A program made the position numbers and the translations under genes. A stretch of 64,000 bases of DNA, from positions 62,001 through 126,000 of the forward strand of contig NZ_BMMT01000008.1 of the NCBI RefSeq assembly GCF_014646075.1. The letters run 5' to 3'. This DNA comes from Saccharopolyspora thermophila. Its GTDB lineage: Bacteria; Actinomycetota; Actinomycetes; Mycobacteriales; Pseudonocardiaceae. Shown in pieces: positions 52,753 to 62,002 of this stretch (positions are counted from its first letter, which is position 1; every line of letters starts with the position of its first letter). Below the pieces are notes generated by a model. The model ran no database searches and was not told the origin of the DNA. It was given only the letters and a program-made list of their open reading frames with translations.

Positions 52753-53883
52753 TCAAGGTGTCAGCCGGTAGACCCGGCGGGCGTTGTCCCGTCCGATCAT
52801 CCGCGCCACCCGGGCGGCGTCCGATGTGGACCATTCGCCGGCGTCCACCCAGGCCGACAGCGCCCGGCGCATCCCGCGCCGCCACAGCAGCGCGCCCAGG
52901 TGGTGCAGTTCCGGCGGGCCGCAGGCGTCGGTGGAGAACAGGATTTTCGAAAACGGCGCGAGTTCCAGCGATTCGGCCACCACAGCCGCCGAGCGCAGCC
53001 CGGTGTGGTTGATGCCGAGCCCGACGTCGAAGTGCACGTGCGGGAACACCTGCGCCAGGTACCCGGCGTTGCGGTGGAACGGATAGCAGTGCAGCAGCAG
53101 GAGGTCGACCCCGGACGGCTCGACCAGCTTGACGAACCGGGTCAGCAGCAGCGGGTCGCAGCGGTGCAGCTCGACGTCCGGATCGCCGTAGCCGGCGTGC
53201 AGCTGCAGCGGCAGGCCGCGGTCGATCCCGCACCAGAGCAGGAACCGCAGCAACACCGGGTCGGCCACCGGACCGCCGGAGCGCAGCCAGCCCCCGGCCG
53301 CCGCGACGACTTCCGGGTCGCTCGGCCGCTGCGGGTCGAAGTCGAAGCCGCAGCGGTACGCGACGATGCTCTTGAGGGCGACGGCGTCGGCGGTGCGCTC
53401 CGCCAGCACCTCCGGGAACCGCCTCGGCAGTTCCCCGGCGGCCACCCCGTCGCGCGCCAGGTTCTCCAGCACCGCCTCCAGCCGCACCACCTCGTCCGCG
53501 CGGGCTCCGGACGCCGCCGCCATCCCGGCGGGCGAGAGCAGGTCGTCGCCGCCCCGGTAGCCGGTTTCCACGAGGTAGTGCTCGATGCCGCTGGCCGCCA
53601 GCAGGCGCCGGGTGACCTCGACGGTGCCGAGTTCGGTGCGGCGCGCGAGGTAGTCCTGCGGGCTGGCGTGCGGCGGCAGGTCGAGCACCGGGGCGCACCA
53701 ACGGCGCACGGCGAAGCCCAGTTGGGAGTCGAACTGGGTCATCCACTCCGGGATCGGCCGGTCGGATTCGGTGAGCATGCCCTCCAACGCCGCGCGGTCG
53801 ACGTCGGCGCCAAGCGCGCCGTGCACGTGGTGGTCGACCAGCGGTAGGTCGTCGATCACCGCGGTGAGGGCGTCGGTGGGCAT
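52753..53883 (-). CDS. Amidohydrolase-family metal-dependent hydrolase
   Basis: A 376-residue TIM-barrel amidohydrolase. Metal ligands are seen in LVDHHVHGALG (His-x-His), LPLQLHAGYGD, LLLLHCYPFHRNAGYLA and ILFSTDACGPPELHHLG (Asp near the C-terminus). It is related to the amidohydrolase domain found fused to glutamine synthetases in FluG-type proteins, and to uronate-isomerase-like enzymes. Substrate unknown. ATG 53883 follows TGGAGGCACC. It lies upstream of the GntR/kinase/dehydrogenase operon on the same strand with a 63-base gap. Confidence 0.8.
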   Translation of the reverse strand: MPTDALTAVIDDLPLVDHHVHGALGADVDRAALEGMLTESDRPIPEWMTQFDSQLGFAVRRWCAPVLDLPPHASPQDYLARRTELGTVEVTRRLLAASGIEHYLVETGYRGGDDLLSPAGMAAASGARADEVVRLEAVLENLARDGVAAGELPRRFPEVLAERTADAVALKSIVAYRCGFDFDPQRPSDPEVVAAAGGWLRSGGPVADPVLLRFLLWCGIDRGLPLQLHAGYGDPDVELHRCDPLLLTRFVKLVEPSGVDLLLLHCYPFHRNAGYLAQVFPHVHFDVGLGINHTGLRSAAVVAESLELAPFSKILFSTDACGPPELHHLGALLWRRGMRRALSAWVDAGEWSTSDAARVARMIGRDNARRVYRLTP

Positions 53884-54231
53884 CGGTGCCTCCAGGCGTT
53901 CCCGGTGCCACCAGGAAACCACGACCGCCCCGGTGTTTCGCGATGCGAAAACCACGCGGGCCCGCGGTGCGTCGTGACGAACGCCACTCGGCGGGCCGCC
54001 TCTGTCCATTGAGGACGACGGTGGTGGGGTGTGCGGTCGGTTCGGGGCGCTGGATCTCCCCAGCTTCGCGACGCTTTCTCGATCCAGTTCGGCACTGGAC
54101 ACGGACGGGATCGCGGCGGCGTTGGCACGGTTCGCAGGGCGCGTCCTGCGGCCACGAGCACACTGACCGGTTGGTATGCGTGTGGTAGTCCTGATGGGTG
54201 CCCTGGCCGGGCGTGTTCGGGAGGTGGAGTC
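53884..54231. other. Divergent intergenic region (about 348 bp)
   Basis: It separates the amidohydrolase and MBL-fold genes, which are divergent, so both promoters should lie here. No coding-like frame or clear operator was found. GGGAGGTGGAGTC at the right end is the ribosome site of the MBL gene. Confidence 0.3.
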
Positions 54232-55251
54232 ATGGGCGACTCGCGGCACGAGTGGATGCGACCGGGCGCGTACGAAGTCGCGCCGGGAGTGCACCGGATC
54301 CCGTTGCCGCTGCCCAACGACGGGCTACGCGCGGTCAACGTCTACGCGATCGCCGACGGCGACGCGCTGACGCTGGTCGACGGCGGCTGGGCGCTGGCGG
54401 AATCCCGCGACCAGCTCACCTCGGCGCTGCGCCAGATCGGCGCCGGGCTCGGCGACATCAGGCGCTTTTTGGTCACCCACGCGCACCGTGACCACTACAC
54501 GCAGGCCATCGCGCTGCGCCGCGAGCTCGGCGCCAAGGTGCTGCTCGGCGAGGAGGAACGGCACACCATCCGCGCCCTGATGGACCCCGGGCACCGATCT
54601 CTGGGCCCGCAGCTGGAGATGCTCGCCGAATGCGGCGCCAAACCCGTCCGCGACGCGGTGCTCGCCGCGCGCGACGACGGCCCGCCGCACTTCTGGGAGG
54701 AACCCGACGAGTGGATCGGCCGGACCACCGACGTGGGCCTCGCCGACCGGCCGCTGCGCGCCATGGCCACACCCGGGCACACCCGCGGGCACCTGGTGTT
54801 CCTTGACGACGCCCACGGGCTGATGTTCGCCGGGGACCACGTCCTGCCGCACATCACGCCGTCCATCGGGTTCGAGCAGGTCCCCAGTGCAGCCCCGCTG
54901 CGCGACTACCTGGAGTCGCTGCGGCTGGTCCGAACCCTGCCGGACATGCGGCTGCTGCCCGCGCACGGGCCGGTCACCGACAGCGTGCACCAACGCGTCG
55001 ACGAACTCCTGGACCACCACGACACCCGGCTGCACGCGACCGCAGCGGTCATCGCCGCCGGGGCGAGCACGGCCTACGAAGCGGCCCGGGCGCTGACCTG
55101 GACCCGCCGCGAACGCACCCTCGACGAGCTCGACCCGTTCAACCAGATGCTGGCCGTGCTGGAAACCGCCGCCCACCTGGACGTGCTGGAACTGCAGGGC
55201 CGACTCCGCAAGGAACGAGTCGAGGGCGTGGTGCACTACTCCGCACCCTGA
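54232..55251 (+). CDS. Metallo-beta-lactamase-fold hydrolase
   Basis: A 339-residue MBL-fold protein with the metal motif FLVTHAHRDHYTQA (HxHxDH), later ATPGHTRGHLVFL and FAGDHVLPH, and LLPAHGPVTDSVHQR, plus a helical C-terminal LACTB2-like winged region (TLDELDPFNQMLAVLETAAH). Such proteins hydrolyse thioesters, lactones or related esters; the substrate is unknown. ATG 54232 is preceded by GGGAGGTGGAG. Confidence 0.88.
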   Translation: MGDSRHEWMRPGAYEVAPGVHRIPLPLPNDGLRAVNVYAIADGDALTLVDGGWALAESRDQLTSALRQIGAGLGDIRRFLVTHAHRDHYTQAIALRRELGAKVLLGEEERHTIRALMDPGHRSLGPQLEMLAECGAKPVRDAVLAARDDGPPHFWEEPDEWIGRTTDVGLADRPLRAMATPGHTRGHLVFLDDAHGLMFAGDHVLPHITPSIGFEQVPSAAPLRDYLESLRLVRTLPDMRLLPAHGPVTDSVHQRVDELLDHHDTRLHATAAVIAAGASTAYEAARALTWTRRERTLDELDPFNQMLAVLETAAHLDVLELQGRLRKERVEGVVHYSAP

Positions 55252-55506
55252 GTCCGGGGTGCCGGTCCCGCGGTTCACGGCCACGTCGTCACCGGCCTGC
55301 ACGGGTGGAATAGCTCGTCACGCGCACGTGCTGATCTCCCGCCGATGCCGCGCGGCAACACTCGGTAACCGTCTGAAATCACCCGGCTGCCGCGTTCGGA
55401 GATCACCCCCGGCATGCGAATCTGGGGAGGTCACACGGGGGCATGGGGTCAGTGGGGTGCGGGTACCTCGATGGTGTCGATGCGGACGTCGCAAGGGGAG
55501 CTCGTC

Positions 55507-55785
55507 ATGTTGAGCAGGCACGAGCGGAACAGGCTGGCCGAGATCGAATCCGCCCTGGTCTCCGACGATCCCCGGTTGGCCGAGAAGTTCGACCGGTTCG
55601 GCAGCGGTCCGAGCTGGCCCGGGATACGTCGGTTGCTGGTGTTCGCGGTGCTTGTGGTCACCGCGCTGCTGGCGCTGATGTGCCTGGTGAGCGGGCTGGT
55701 GGTGAGTTCGGTGGTGCTGGCGGTGCTGACCGCGGGCGGCGCCGTCGCCACCTGGTGGCACGCCCGCCACGAACACCGCACCTGA
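55507..55785 (+). CDS. DUF3040 membrane protein (second copy)
   Basis: A 92-residue DUF3040 protein with N-terminal LSRHERNRLAEIESALVSDD, two hydrophobic helices (about 42-60 and 63-80) and a His-rich end (WWHARHEHR). It is the paralogue of the protein at 26884. ATG 55507 is preceded by AAGGGGAGC; upstream in-frame starts lack a ribosome site. It is convergent with the DUF2795 gene. Confidence 0.85.
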   Translation: MLSRHERNRLAEIESALVSDDPRLAEKFDRFGSGPSWPGIRRLLVFAVLVVTALLALMCLVSGLVVSSVVLAVLTAGGAVATWWHARHEHRT

Positions 55786-55803
55786 CCGTCCTGCGTGGAC
55801 TGA

Positions 55804-56001
55804 TCAGCCGGTGAGGCGGGGCAGCGCCTGCAGTACCGTGTCCGCCTCGACGTAGATGCCCTCCGGCAGGGTCCCGATGCGCTCCAGATGCGGGGTCGGG
55901 GCGCCCTGCGCGACGCACTGCTCGACGATCTGCTCCTTGGTGGCGGGGTAGCGCACGTGGCAGAGGAACCGCAGCAGTTCCCCGCGGTCTGGTACCGGCA
56001 T
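55804..56001 (-). CDS. DUF2795 protein
   Basis: A 65-residue DUF2795 protein: FLCHVRYPATKEQIVEQCVA then LERIGTLPEGIYVEADTVLQ, the family's small helical domain. Function unknown; widespread in actinomycetes. ATG 56001 follows GGAGGACAGTC. Confidence 0.85.
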   Translation of the reverse strand: MPVPDRGELLRFLCHVRYPATKEQIVEQCVAQGAPTPHLERIGTLPEGIYVEADTVLQALPRLTG

Positions 56002-56230
56002 GACTGTCCTCCCGCTACGCTGTGCGGCCGGGCAGTCCTGGTTCTACCTCCGCCCGACACGGCACGCAGCGTGACCGTGGCGGATGGGTCGTCTGGTGGC
56101 TGACAGCGCGGCTGGTCGAGGTGGTGCTGGAGAGAAATGCGCACACCGGCAGACCGGCGCCGCGCCCAGCCGGCCCGCGGTGATCGAGGCCGGGGCCGCT
56201 GCGTGATCGGTCCTCGGCGGGCGGCGGACG
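56002..56230. other. Intergenic region with no gene seen
   Basis: Between the DUF2795 start and the transketolase stop. No coding-like frame or clear terminator was found. Confidence 0.25.
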
Positions 56231-58051
56231 TCAGCCGACGAGTTCGCGGGCCGCGGTGGCGATGGCCGCCGCGTCGATCCCCGCCTGGCTGAGCAGTTCC
56301 GCCGGCGTCCCCGACCCCGGCATCAGGTGCGGCGCCAGCAGGCGCACCGGCGTCGGCGAACCCGCGATCGCGCTCAGCACCGCCTCGCCAAGACCGCCTT
56401 CCGGCCAGTGGTCCTCCGCGGTGACCAGCCCGCGCGTCTCGCTCGCGGCCCGCCGCAGCGCCACGGCGTCGACCGGCTTGATCGAGTACAGGTCGATCAC
56501 CCGAGCCCGGATGCCCTCCCGCTCCAGCGTCCCGGCCGCGCGGAGCGCCTCGTGCAGCGTCACCCCCGCACCGACCAGTGTCACGTCGTCGCCGTCGCGG
56601 ACCACCTTCGACCCGCCGACGGGGAATTCCTCGTCCGGCTGGTAGATCACCGGCGTCGCGCCGCGGGTGGTGCGCAGGTAGCTGATGCCGGGCAGGTCGG
56701 CCATGGTCTCCACCAGTCGCGCGGTCTGGTTGGCGTCGCACGGGTACAGCACGGTGCTGCCGTGCACGGCGCGGAACGCCGCGAGGTCCTCCAGCCCCAT
56801 CTGCGACGGCCCGTCCTCGCCGATCGCCACACCCGCGTGCGAGCCCATCAGCCGCAGGTCCGCCCGGCTCACCGCGGCCATCCGGATGAAGTCGTAGGCG
56901 CGGGTGAGGAACGCGGCGAAGGTGGAGGCGAACGGCCGCCAGCCGCGCACCTGCATGCCGATGGCGGCGGCGATCATCTGCTGCTCGGCGATGTACATCT
57001 CGAAGTAGCGCTCCGGGTGCGCGTCGCGGAACAGCTCCGAGAACGTCGAGTTCGACACCTCACCGTCCAGCGCCACCACGTCGCCGCGCCGGTCACCGAG
57101 CGCACGCAGCGCCTCGCCGTAGGCACGACGGGTGGCGATCGTCTCGCCGAGGTCGAAGGTGGGCAGCTCACCGCCGCGCACCGCGAAGACGTGCGGCGCG
57201 GCGGTGGTCTCCGGCCGGGCCGGGGTGACGCGCAGGTCCCGGACCCCGCCGAGCTCGCGGATCGCGTCGTCGGGGTGTTTGAGAGCCTTGCCGTGGAAGC
57301 CGGGTTTGTCCTCGACCTCCGCCACGCCCTTACCCTTCCTGGTCGCGGCCAGCACGGCGACGGGGCGGCCGTCGCCGGCCTCGGCGTCCTTCAGCGCGGT
57401 CTCGATCTGCTCCGGGTCGTGTCCGTCGATCTCCAGGGTGCGCCACCCGGCCGCCCGCGCGCGGGCGGCGTAGGAGCCGAGGTCCCAGCCGTGCATGGTT
57501 TCGCCGGTCTGGCCGAGCCGGTTGACGTCGACCAGCGCGATGAGGTTGTCCAGACTCTCGTGCCCGGCGTGTTCCAGCGCCTCCCAGACCGAGCCCTCAG
57601 CCATCTCGCTGTCACCGCAGAGCACCCACACCCGGTAGGGCAACCGGTCCAGCCGGCGGGCCGCCAGCGCCAGGCCGACGCCGATGGGCAGGCCCTGGCC
57701 GAGGGAGCCGGTGGCCACGTCGACCCACGGCAGCATCGGGGTGGGATGGCCCTCCAGGCGGCTGCCGAACGCGCGAAAGGTCAGCAGTTCGGCGTCGTCG
57801 ATCGCGCCGACCGCCTTCAACGCCGAGTACAGCAGCGGCGAGGCGTGGCCCTTGGAGAAGATCAGGTGGTCGTTGCGGGGGTCTTCGGGATGGGCGAAGT
57901 CCAACCGCAGGTGGCCGTCGAGCAGCGCGGCCACCAGGTCGGCCGCGGACATCGACGAGGTGGGGTGGCCGGACCCGGCGGCGCTGCTGGCGCGCACCGA
58001 GTCGACCCGCAACTGTTGGGCCAGTTCGAGGCGGAAGCTCTCACGATCCAT
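56231..58051 (-). CDS. Transketolase (single-chain, about 606 aa)
   Basis: A 606-residue thiamine-diphosphate enzyme. N-terminal half: SAAGSGHPTSSMSAADLVAA, IFSKGHASPLLYSALKAVGA, ATGSLGQGLPIGVGLALA and the cofactor motif CGDSEMAEGSVWEALEHAGH. Central catalytic Glu region: FEMYIAEQQMIAAAIGMQV. C-terminal half: LVTAEDHWPEGGLGEAVLSA. It is shorter than bacterial TktA (about 660) and resembles the animal/actinobacterial short form. It moves two-carbon units between sugar phosphates. It is not next to transaldolase or other pentose-phosphate genes, so its role may be specialised. Confidence 0.92.
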   Translation of the reverse strand: MDRESFRLELAQQLRVDSVRASSAAGSGHPTSSMSAADLVAALLDGHLRLDFAHPEDPRNDHLIFSKGHASPLLYSALKAVGAIDDAELLTFRAFGSRLEGHPTPMLPWVDVATGSLGQGLPIGVGLALAARRLDRLPYRVWVLCGDSEMAEGSVWEALEHAGHESLDNLIALVDVNRLGQTGETMHGWDLGSYAARARAAGWRTLEIDGHDPEQIETALKDAEAGDGRPVAVLAATRKGKGVAEVEDKPGFHGKALKHPDDAIRELGGVRDLRVTPARPETTAAPHVFAVRGGELPTFDLGETIATRRAYGEALRALGDRRGDVVALDGEVSNSTFSELFRDAHPERYFEMYIAEQQMIAAAIGMQVRGWRPFASTFAAFLTRAYDFIRMAAVSRADLRLMGSHAGVAIGEDGPSQMGLEDLAAFRAVHGSTVLYPCDANQTARLVETMADLPGISYLRTTRGATPVIYQPDEEFPVGGSKVVRDGDDVTLVGAGVTLHEALRAAGTLEREGIRARVIDLYSIKPVDAVALRRAASETRGLVTAEDHWPEGGLGEAVLSAIAGSPTPVRLLAPHLMPGSGTPAELLSQAGIDAAAIATAARELVG

Positions 58052-58146
58052 GCCCCCGGGTGTTGCCCACGACCCCCGGGCTCGAAACCTGACCGAAGTG
58101 GACGCCCCCGAGGCCGACCAGCAGCGTGATTCCGGTGTGCGGAAAG

Positions 58147-58674
58147 TCAGCCGAGGTCGGTGTTGCTGAGGCCGGAGAGCAGTCGCTTGATCACCTCGGG
58201 ATCGATCTCGGCGGTCTCCTCCGCGGCGCGCTCCGCCGGGGCCGTGCGCTTGCGCGACCGGCGGGGGAGCGGGACCGCGGTGGCCGAGACACCGCCCGGC
58301 AGCGGCACCTCGCACCACACGAGGGTGCCGCCGCCGCGCAGCGCGGTCGCTCCGCAGCGACCGTTGGCGAAGCCCGGGGCCAGGGCGGGCGGGATGGTGG
58401 CCTGCTCGTCCTCGACCTCGATGATCAGGCTCTCCCCACTGAGCCGCAGGCGAATGGTGAGGAAGCCGGGCGTGTCCGGATCGGCACTGTCCACGGCCGC
58501 GGTCACCAGGTCCGAGGCCAGCTGCGTGGTCTCGTCGGTGAGCTCGCGCAGCGACCACTCGGCGAGCGCGAACCGCACGAACATCTCGGCGCAGTTCACC
58601 GCGCTGGGCAGGGCGATGAGTCGCAGGTCGTCGACTTGTGCGGTCTGGGTGTTCACCTGGTCGTCGTCCTCCAT
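58147..58674 (-). CDS. Degenerate HATPase-type ATP-binding protein
   Basis: A protein of about 175 residues (ATG 58674; GTG 58656 is an alternative) with the fold order of anti-sigma-factor serine kinases: N-terminal strand LIALPSAVNCAEMFVRFALA, helix LTDETTQLASDLVTAAVDSA in the N-box position, strand LIIEVEDEQA, and a C-terminal CGATALRGGGTLVWCEVPLP. The N-box asparagine is replaced (LVTAAV), and the G-box is altered, so ATP binding may be lost. A basic tail follows (PRRSRKRTA). No sigma factor is adjacent. Confidence 0.65.
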   Translation of the reverse strand: MEDDDQVNTQTAQVDDLRLIALPSAVNCAEMFVRFALAEWSLRELTDETTQLASDLVTAAVDSADPDTPGFLTIRLRLSGESLIIEVEDEQATIPPALAPGFANGRCGATALRGGGTLVWCEVPLPGGVSATAVPLPRRSRKRTAPAERAAEETAEIDPEVIKRLLSGLSNTDLG

Positions 58675-59044
58675 CCGCGTCGTCACCCGGAAGCCGTATT
58701 TTGCCAACTCGTACGGGTGGCTTGTCCACAGGGGCGGCGACTTTCCGAAGCGTCCCGGTCCGAGGCACGCCACTCCGGCCCGCGTCCGCGCAGCCGGGTG
58801 CCGGCCACCCCGGTTTGCTCGCTGCGCATCGCCGTCCCCCGACTGTCTGCTGTGGACGTGCAAGGCTGGAAACCGTTGCCCGACAGCATGTTCCGCACTA
58901 GAAGCATCCCGGCAGCCGGGCGGGCCGACGCGGCGGCGCGCACCCGGTGCCGAGTTGGTCTGGCCAGAAAGTTACGTGACGAACTCCGCCTGGTACAGAC
59001 CGGTACGTATCGGTTCCGCAACGGCGCTGTTCCGACCAGGTGAT
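58675..59044. other. Intergenic region (about 370 bp)
   Basis: It lies between the ATP-binding protein start and the aminotransferase terminator. No gene is evident; the AT-richer end near 58960-59030 does not resemble a known element. Confidence 0.25.
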
Positions 59045-59078
59045 GCGGGGGTCGACGGCGGGGTGCCACCGCCCCCGC
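59045..59078 (-). terminator. Hairpin terminator after the aminotransferase gene
   Basis: GCGGGGG (59045-59051) pairs with CCCCCGC (59072-59078), with additional GGCGG/CCGCC pairing inside. It begins 15 bases past the aminotransferase stop on the minus strand. Confidence 0.55.
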
Positions 59079-59092
59079 GCCAGGTGAACGGG

Positions 59093-60361
59093 TCAGCCGG
59101 CGGCCACGGCGTCGAGCCCCGCCCGCATGGCCTCGCCGATCATCCCGATCTCGGACTCGGTGATGATCAGCGGTGGCGACACGGCCAGTGCCTTGGCCAG
59201 CGGCCGGACGATGACGCCGTGCTTGCGGATCGCGCGCTGCGCACGCCCGACCGCGCCGGGGTCGGCGTCCAGCACCTCGGGCGCCAGCTCCACCGCGCCG
59301 AGCAGGCCGGTGCCGCCCCGCACCTCGCCGACGGCGGGGTGGTCAGCGAACTGCACCAGCGTCTCGTGCAGCGGGCGCTCCAGCTCGTCGGCGCGCTGCA
59401 ACAGCTTCTCGCGCTCGAGGATGTCGAGGTTGGCCAGCGCCGCGGCGGCCACCGTCGGGTGCCCGGAATAGGTGGCGCCGTGCCGGAAGACCCGGCCGGG
59501 GTGCTCCCAGAACGGCTCGGCGACCCGGGCGGACGTGACGACCCCGCCCAGCGGCAGGTAACCGCTGGTCACCCCCTTGGCGAAGGTGATCATGTCCGGC
59601 TGCAGGCCCCAGCGCTCGACACCGAACCAGGTGCCCACCCGGCCGAACCCGCAGATCACCGAGTCGGCGACGAACAGCACGTCGTGCTCGGCGCAGATCT
59701 TGGCCACCGCCTCCAGGTAGCCCGGCCGTGGCGGGTGCAGGCCGCCCGCGCCCATCACCGGCTCGGCGAAGAACGCCGCGACCCGGTCGGCGCCGAGGCG
59801 CTCGATCGCCTCCCGCAGGCTGTCGGCGTCGTCAAAGGCGACGCGACTGGTGTCCGGCACCAGCTGCCCGAACCCGGCCTGGTTGACCTCGATGCCGCCG
59901 ATGCTGGTGCCCATGCCGTTGGTGCCGTGGTAGGCGTTGCCGCGGCTGAGAATGTGGGTGCGCTGCGGCTGCCCGCGCTGTGCCCAGTACTGCCGGGCGA
60001 GCTTGGCGGCGGTGTCGATCGCCTCGCCGCCGCCGGTGGTGAGGAAGATCTTCGCGTCCGGCATCGGCGCGAGCTGGGCGAGCCGGTCGGCCAGCGCCTC
60101 GGCGGCCGGGTTGGTGAAGTCGTTGAACACGAAGTAGGCGTCCAACGTGCGCATCTGCGCCGCGGCGGCCTCCACGATCTCGGTGCGGCCGTGTCCGACG
60201 TTGGCGTACCACAGGCCCGCGGTGCCGTCGAGGTAGCGGCGGCCCTCCTGGTCATGGACCCAGACGCCGTCGGCGCGGGTGACGCAGAACTGCGACTGCC
60301 GGACTTCGAACATGTCCGCGAACGGGTGCCACAACGCGGTGTTGCGCGGTGCTGTCGACAT
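59093..60361 (-). CDS. Class III (omega/aspartate family) aminotransferase
   Basis: A 422-residue PLP enzyme. YLDGTAGLWYANVGHGRTEI, FLTTGGGEAIDTAAKLARQY, and the PLP region LFVADSVICGFGRVGTWFG then MITFAKGVTSGYLPLGGVV, with the Schiff-base lysine in FAKGVTSGY, define class III. It resembles beta-alanine/pyruvate or taurine-type omega-aminotransferases. The family usually has Asp-Glu-(V/I) before the cofactor ring; here the sequence reads ADSVICG. Substrate unknown. ATG 60361 follows GAAGGAGGAG. Divergent from the nitroreductase gene. Confidence 0.88.
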   Translation of the reverse strand: MSTAPRNTALWHPFADMFEVRQSQFCVTRADGVWVHDQEGRRYLDGTAGLWYANVGHGRTEIVEAAAAQMRTLDAYFVFNDFTNPAAEALADRLAQLAPMPDAKIFLTTGGGEAIDTAAKLARQYWAQRGQPQRTHILSRGNAYHGTNGMGTSIGGIEVNQAGFGQLVPDTSRVAFDDADSLREAIERLGADRVAAFFAEPVMGAGGLHPPRPGYLEAVAKICAEHDVLFVADSVICGFGRVGTWFGVERWGLQPDMITFAKGVTSGYLPLGGVVTSARVAEPFWEHPGRVFRHGATYSGHPTVAAAALANLDILEREKLLQRADELERPLHETLVQFADHPAVGEVRGGTGLLGAVELAPEVLDADPGAVGRAQRAIRKHGVIVRPLAKALAVSPPLIITESEIGMIGEAMRAGLDAVAAG

Positions 60362-60582
60362 GCGCTCCTCCTTCGATCTCCTCGCCAGCTTCGCCGCCGC
60401 ACCAGCAGGTACGCCAGTGCCAGAACGCCGAAATCCACGGCCCGGATTCGCCAATGCCGACACCCCGGCCCGCCTCCCGTGGTGTTGAGCCTGGTCACAG
60501 CGGGGACTTTGGCCTCTGCTGGCGGCGGACCCGTCGCGGCACTGTCGAAGTGTTTGCCCGTGGTCGTGGAGGTGGTCAGCTG

Positions 60583-61581
60583 ATGAACTGGTTCCCGATG
60601 CTCCACCGGCCCGCGGTCGAGCCCGCCGACGAGCGACCGTGGACGCCGGACGAGGTGGCGGCCCTGGCCGAGGCCATCCGCCACGCCCCGTCGGTACACA
60701 ACACGCAGCCCTGGGCGCTGCGCGTGCAGGGGCGCACGGCGACCCTGCGGGTGCGGTCCACGCCGGAGCTGGTCCAGCACGACCCGGAAGGGCGCGACCG
60801 GCGGATGTCGTGCGGGGCCGCGGTGGCGAACCTGGTCATCGCGCTGCGCGGGCTCGGGTGGGTGCCCGAGGTCCGCTGGCCGGTCGACGAGGCGGGCGCG
60901 GACGGCGAGGCGGCGGTCATCGGCACGCGCCGGCAACCGCCGTGCGCGATCGAGCGGGACCGCTGGAACGCGATCAGCCGCCGGGTCAGCTACCGGCGGT
61001 CCTTCGCCGACCGGCCGATCCCACACCTGGTGCGCACCACCATGGTGGCCGCGGCGACCACGCAGGCCATGTGGCTGGAAGGGGTGGAGGAGCAGCGCGC
61101 CGTCGCACGGCTGCTGTCCTACGCCGCGCGCGTCACCCACGACGATGTCCGCTACCAGCACGAGCTGGGCATCTGGACGGCGGCGGTGGCCGACGAGGGC
61201 TTGTTCACCGGCGCGTTCGCCGACAGCGGGGTGGGCGCGGTCGGGCTGGTGAGCTCGCGGACCCGCCTGCCGGACGAGGAGCGCCTGGCGGCCTGGCTGG
61301 CGCGGGAGTCGGTGCTGGTGTTCAGCACGCTCAGCGACAGCCCCCGCGACCAGATGCAGGCGGGGGAGGCGGCGGAGCGGTCGTGGCTGGAGGCCACACG
61401 GTTGGGGCTGGCCGCGTCGGTGATGACGCAGCCGCTGCGGCTGCCGGAGGTGCGCGCGGGACTGCGGGAGGCGCTCGACCTGGCCGGGGTGCCGCAGTTG
61501 CTGATGCGGGTCGGGTACCCGGCGGCGATCCCGGTGCCGCACACCACGCGCCGCCCGCTGCCCGAGGTGTTCGGGGACTGA
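60583..61581 (+). CDS. Acg-type nitroreductase family protein (second copy)
   Basis: A 332-residue protein with the Acg opening HAPSVHNTQPWALRVQGRTA (about 35-54), GAAVANLVIALRGLGW, and SWLEATRLGLAASVMTQPLR. It is clearly related to the protein at 198-1172 but more divergent than a recent duplicate. As in that case, the flavin reaction is uncertain. ATG 60583 follows GTGGAGGTGG. Divergent from the aminotransferase. Confidence 0.85.
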   Translation: MNWFPMLHRPAVEPADERPWTPDEVAALAEAIRHAPSVHNTQPWALRVQGRTATLRVRSTPELVQHDPEGRDRRMSCGAAVANLVIALRGLGWVPEVRWPVDEAGADGEAAVIGTRRQPPCAIERDRWNAISRRVSYRRSFADRPIPHLVRTTMVAAATTQAMWLEGVEEQRAVARLLSYAARVTHDDVRYQHELGIWTAAVADEGLFTGAFADSGVGAVGLVSSRTRLPDEERLAAWLARESVLVFSTLSDSPRDQMQAGEAAERSWLEATRLGLAASVMTQPLRLPEVRAGLREALDLAGVPQLLMRVGYPAAIPVPHTTRRPLPEVFGD

Positions 61582-61821
61582 CGCGGGCGCCAGGCGCGGA
61601 CGGTCGGGCGCCACGCCCCGGGCAGCAGGTCGCGGGCGGGGTCCGGACATCGTTTCGCAGCAACGGTTCTCGGATGGGTCCTGCCGGACGGGCACTTTGT
61701 CCGCCCCGGCGCGGACCGCACCGTCGACATCGGCGGCCATCCCGCCGGAAGTCCCGCGCCGGTACGGAATCCACGCGGTCGTGCTCGCCGAGTCCGGGTG
61801 GTGGAACGCGGACCGCCTTGA
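61582..61821. other. Intergenic region before the FMN reductase leader
   Basis: No gene is evident in this stretch. The promoter of the leader peptide begins at 61822. Confidence 0.25.
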
Positions 61822-61851
61822 TTGACACACCTCCCGATGCTCTGTTGCGAT
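61822..61851 (+). promoter_or_regulatory. Promoter of the FMN reductase leader peptide
   Basis: Perfect -35 TTGACA (61822-61827), 18-base spacer, -10 TGCGAT (61846-61851). The expected start of transcription is at 61858-61861, where the leader begins with GTG-ATG, so the mRNA would be leaderless. Confidence 0.65.
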
Positions 61852-61860
61852 GGGTTCGTG

Positions 61861-61932
61861 ATGTTGTCGGTGTTCACGCGCCGCCGCCACGTGGACTTCC
61901 GCCGCGTGGCCGCCCAGGCGTGTCGTCCCTAG
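61861..61932 (+). CDS. Leader peptide upstream of the FMN reductase gene (23 aa)
   Basis: ATG 61861 (GTG 61858 is in frame directly before) opens 23 codons to TAG 61930-61932. The peptide ends RRRHVDFRRVAAQACRP. Its core H-V-D-F and C-terminal A-C-R match the leader before ssuA and the one at 63712. It has no ribosome site and starts within 10 bases of a consensus -10 element. The FMN reductase gene begins 71 bases later. Likely a cysteine-responsive attenuator peptide. Confidence 0.75.
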   Translation: MLSVFTRRRHVDFRRVAAQACRP

Positions 61933-62002
61933 CGCATTCCCGCGCCGCCGCCGGGAGAAAACCCGCCGCGGAACCGACCCACCTCGCATCCAGGGAGCCC
62001 CT

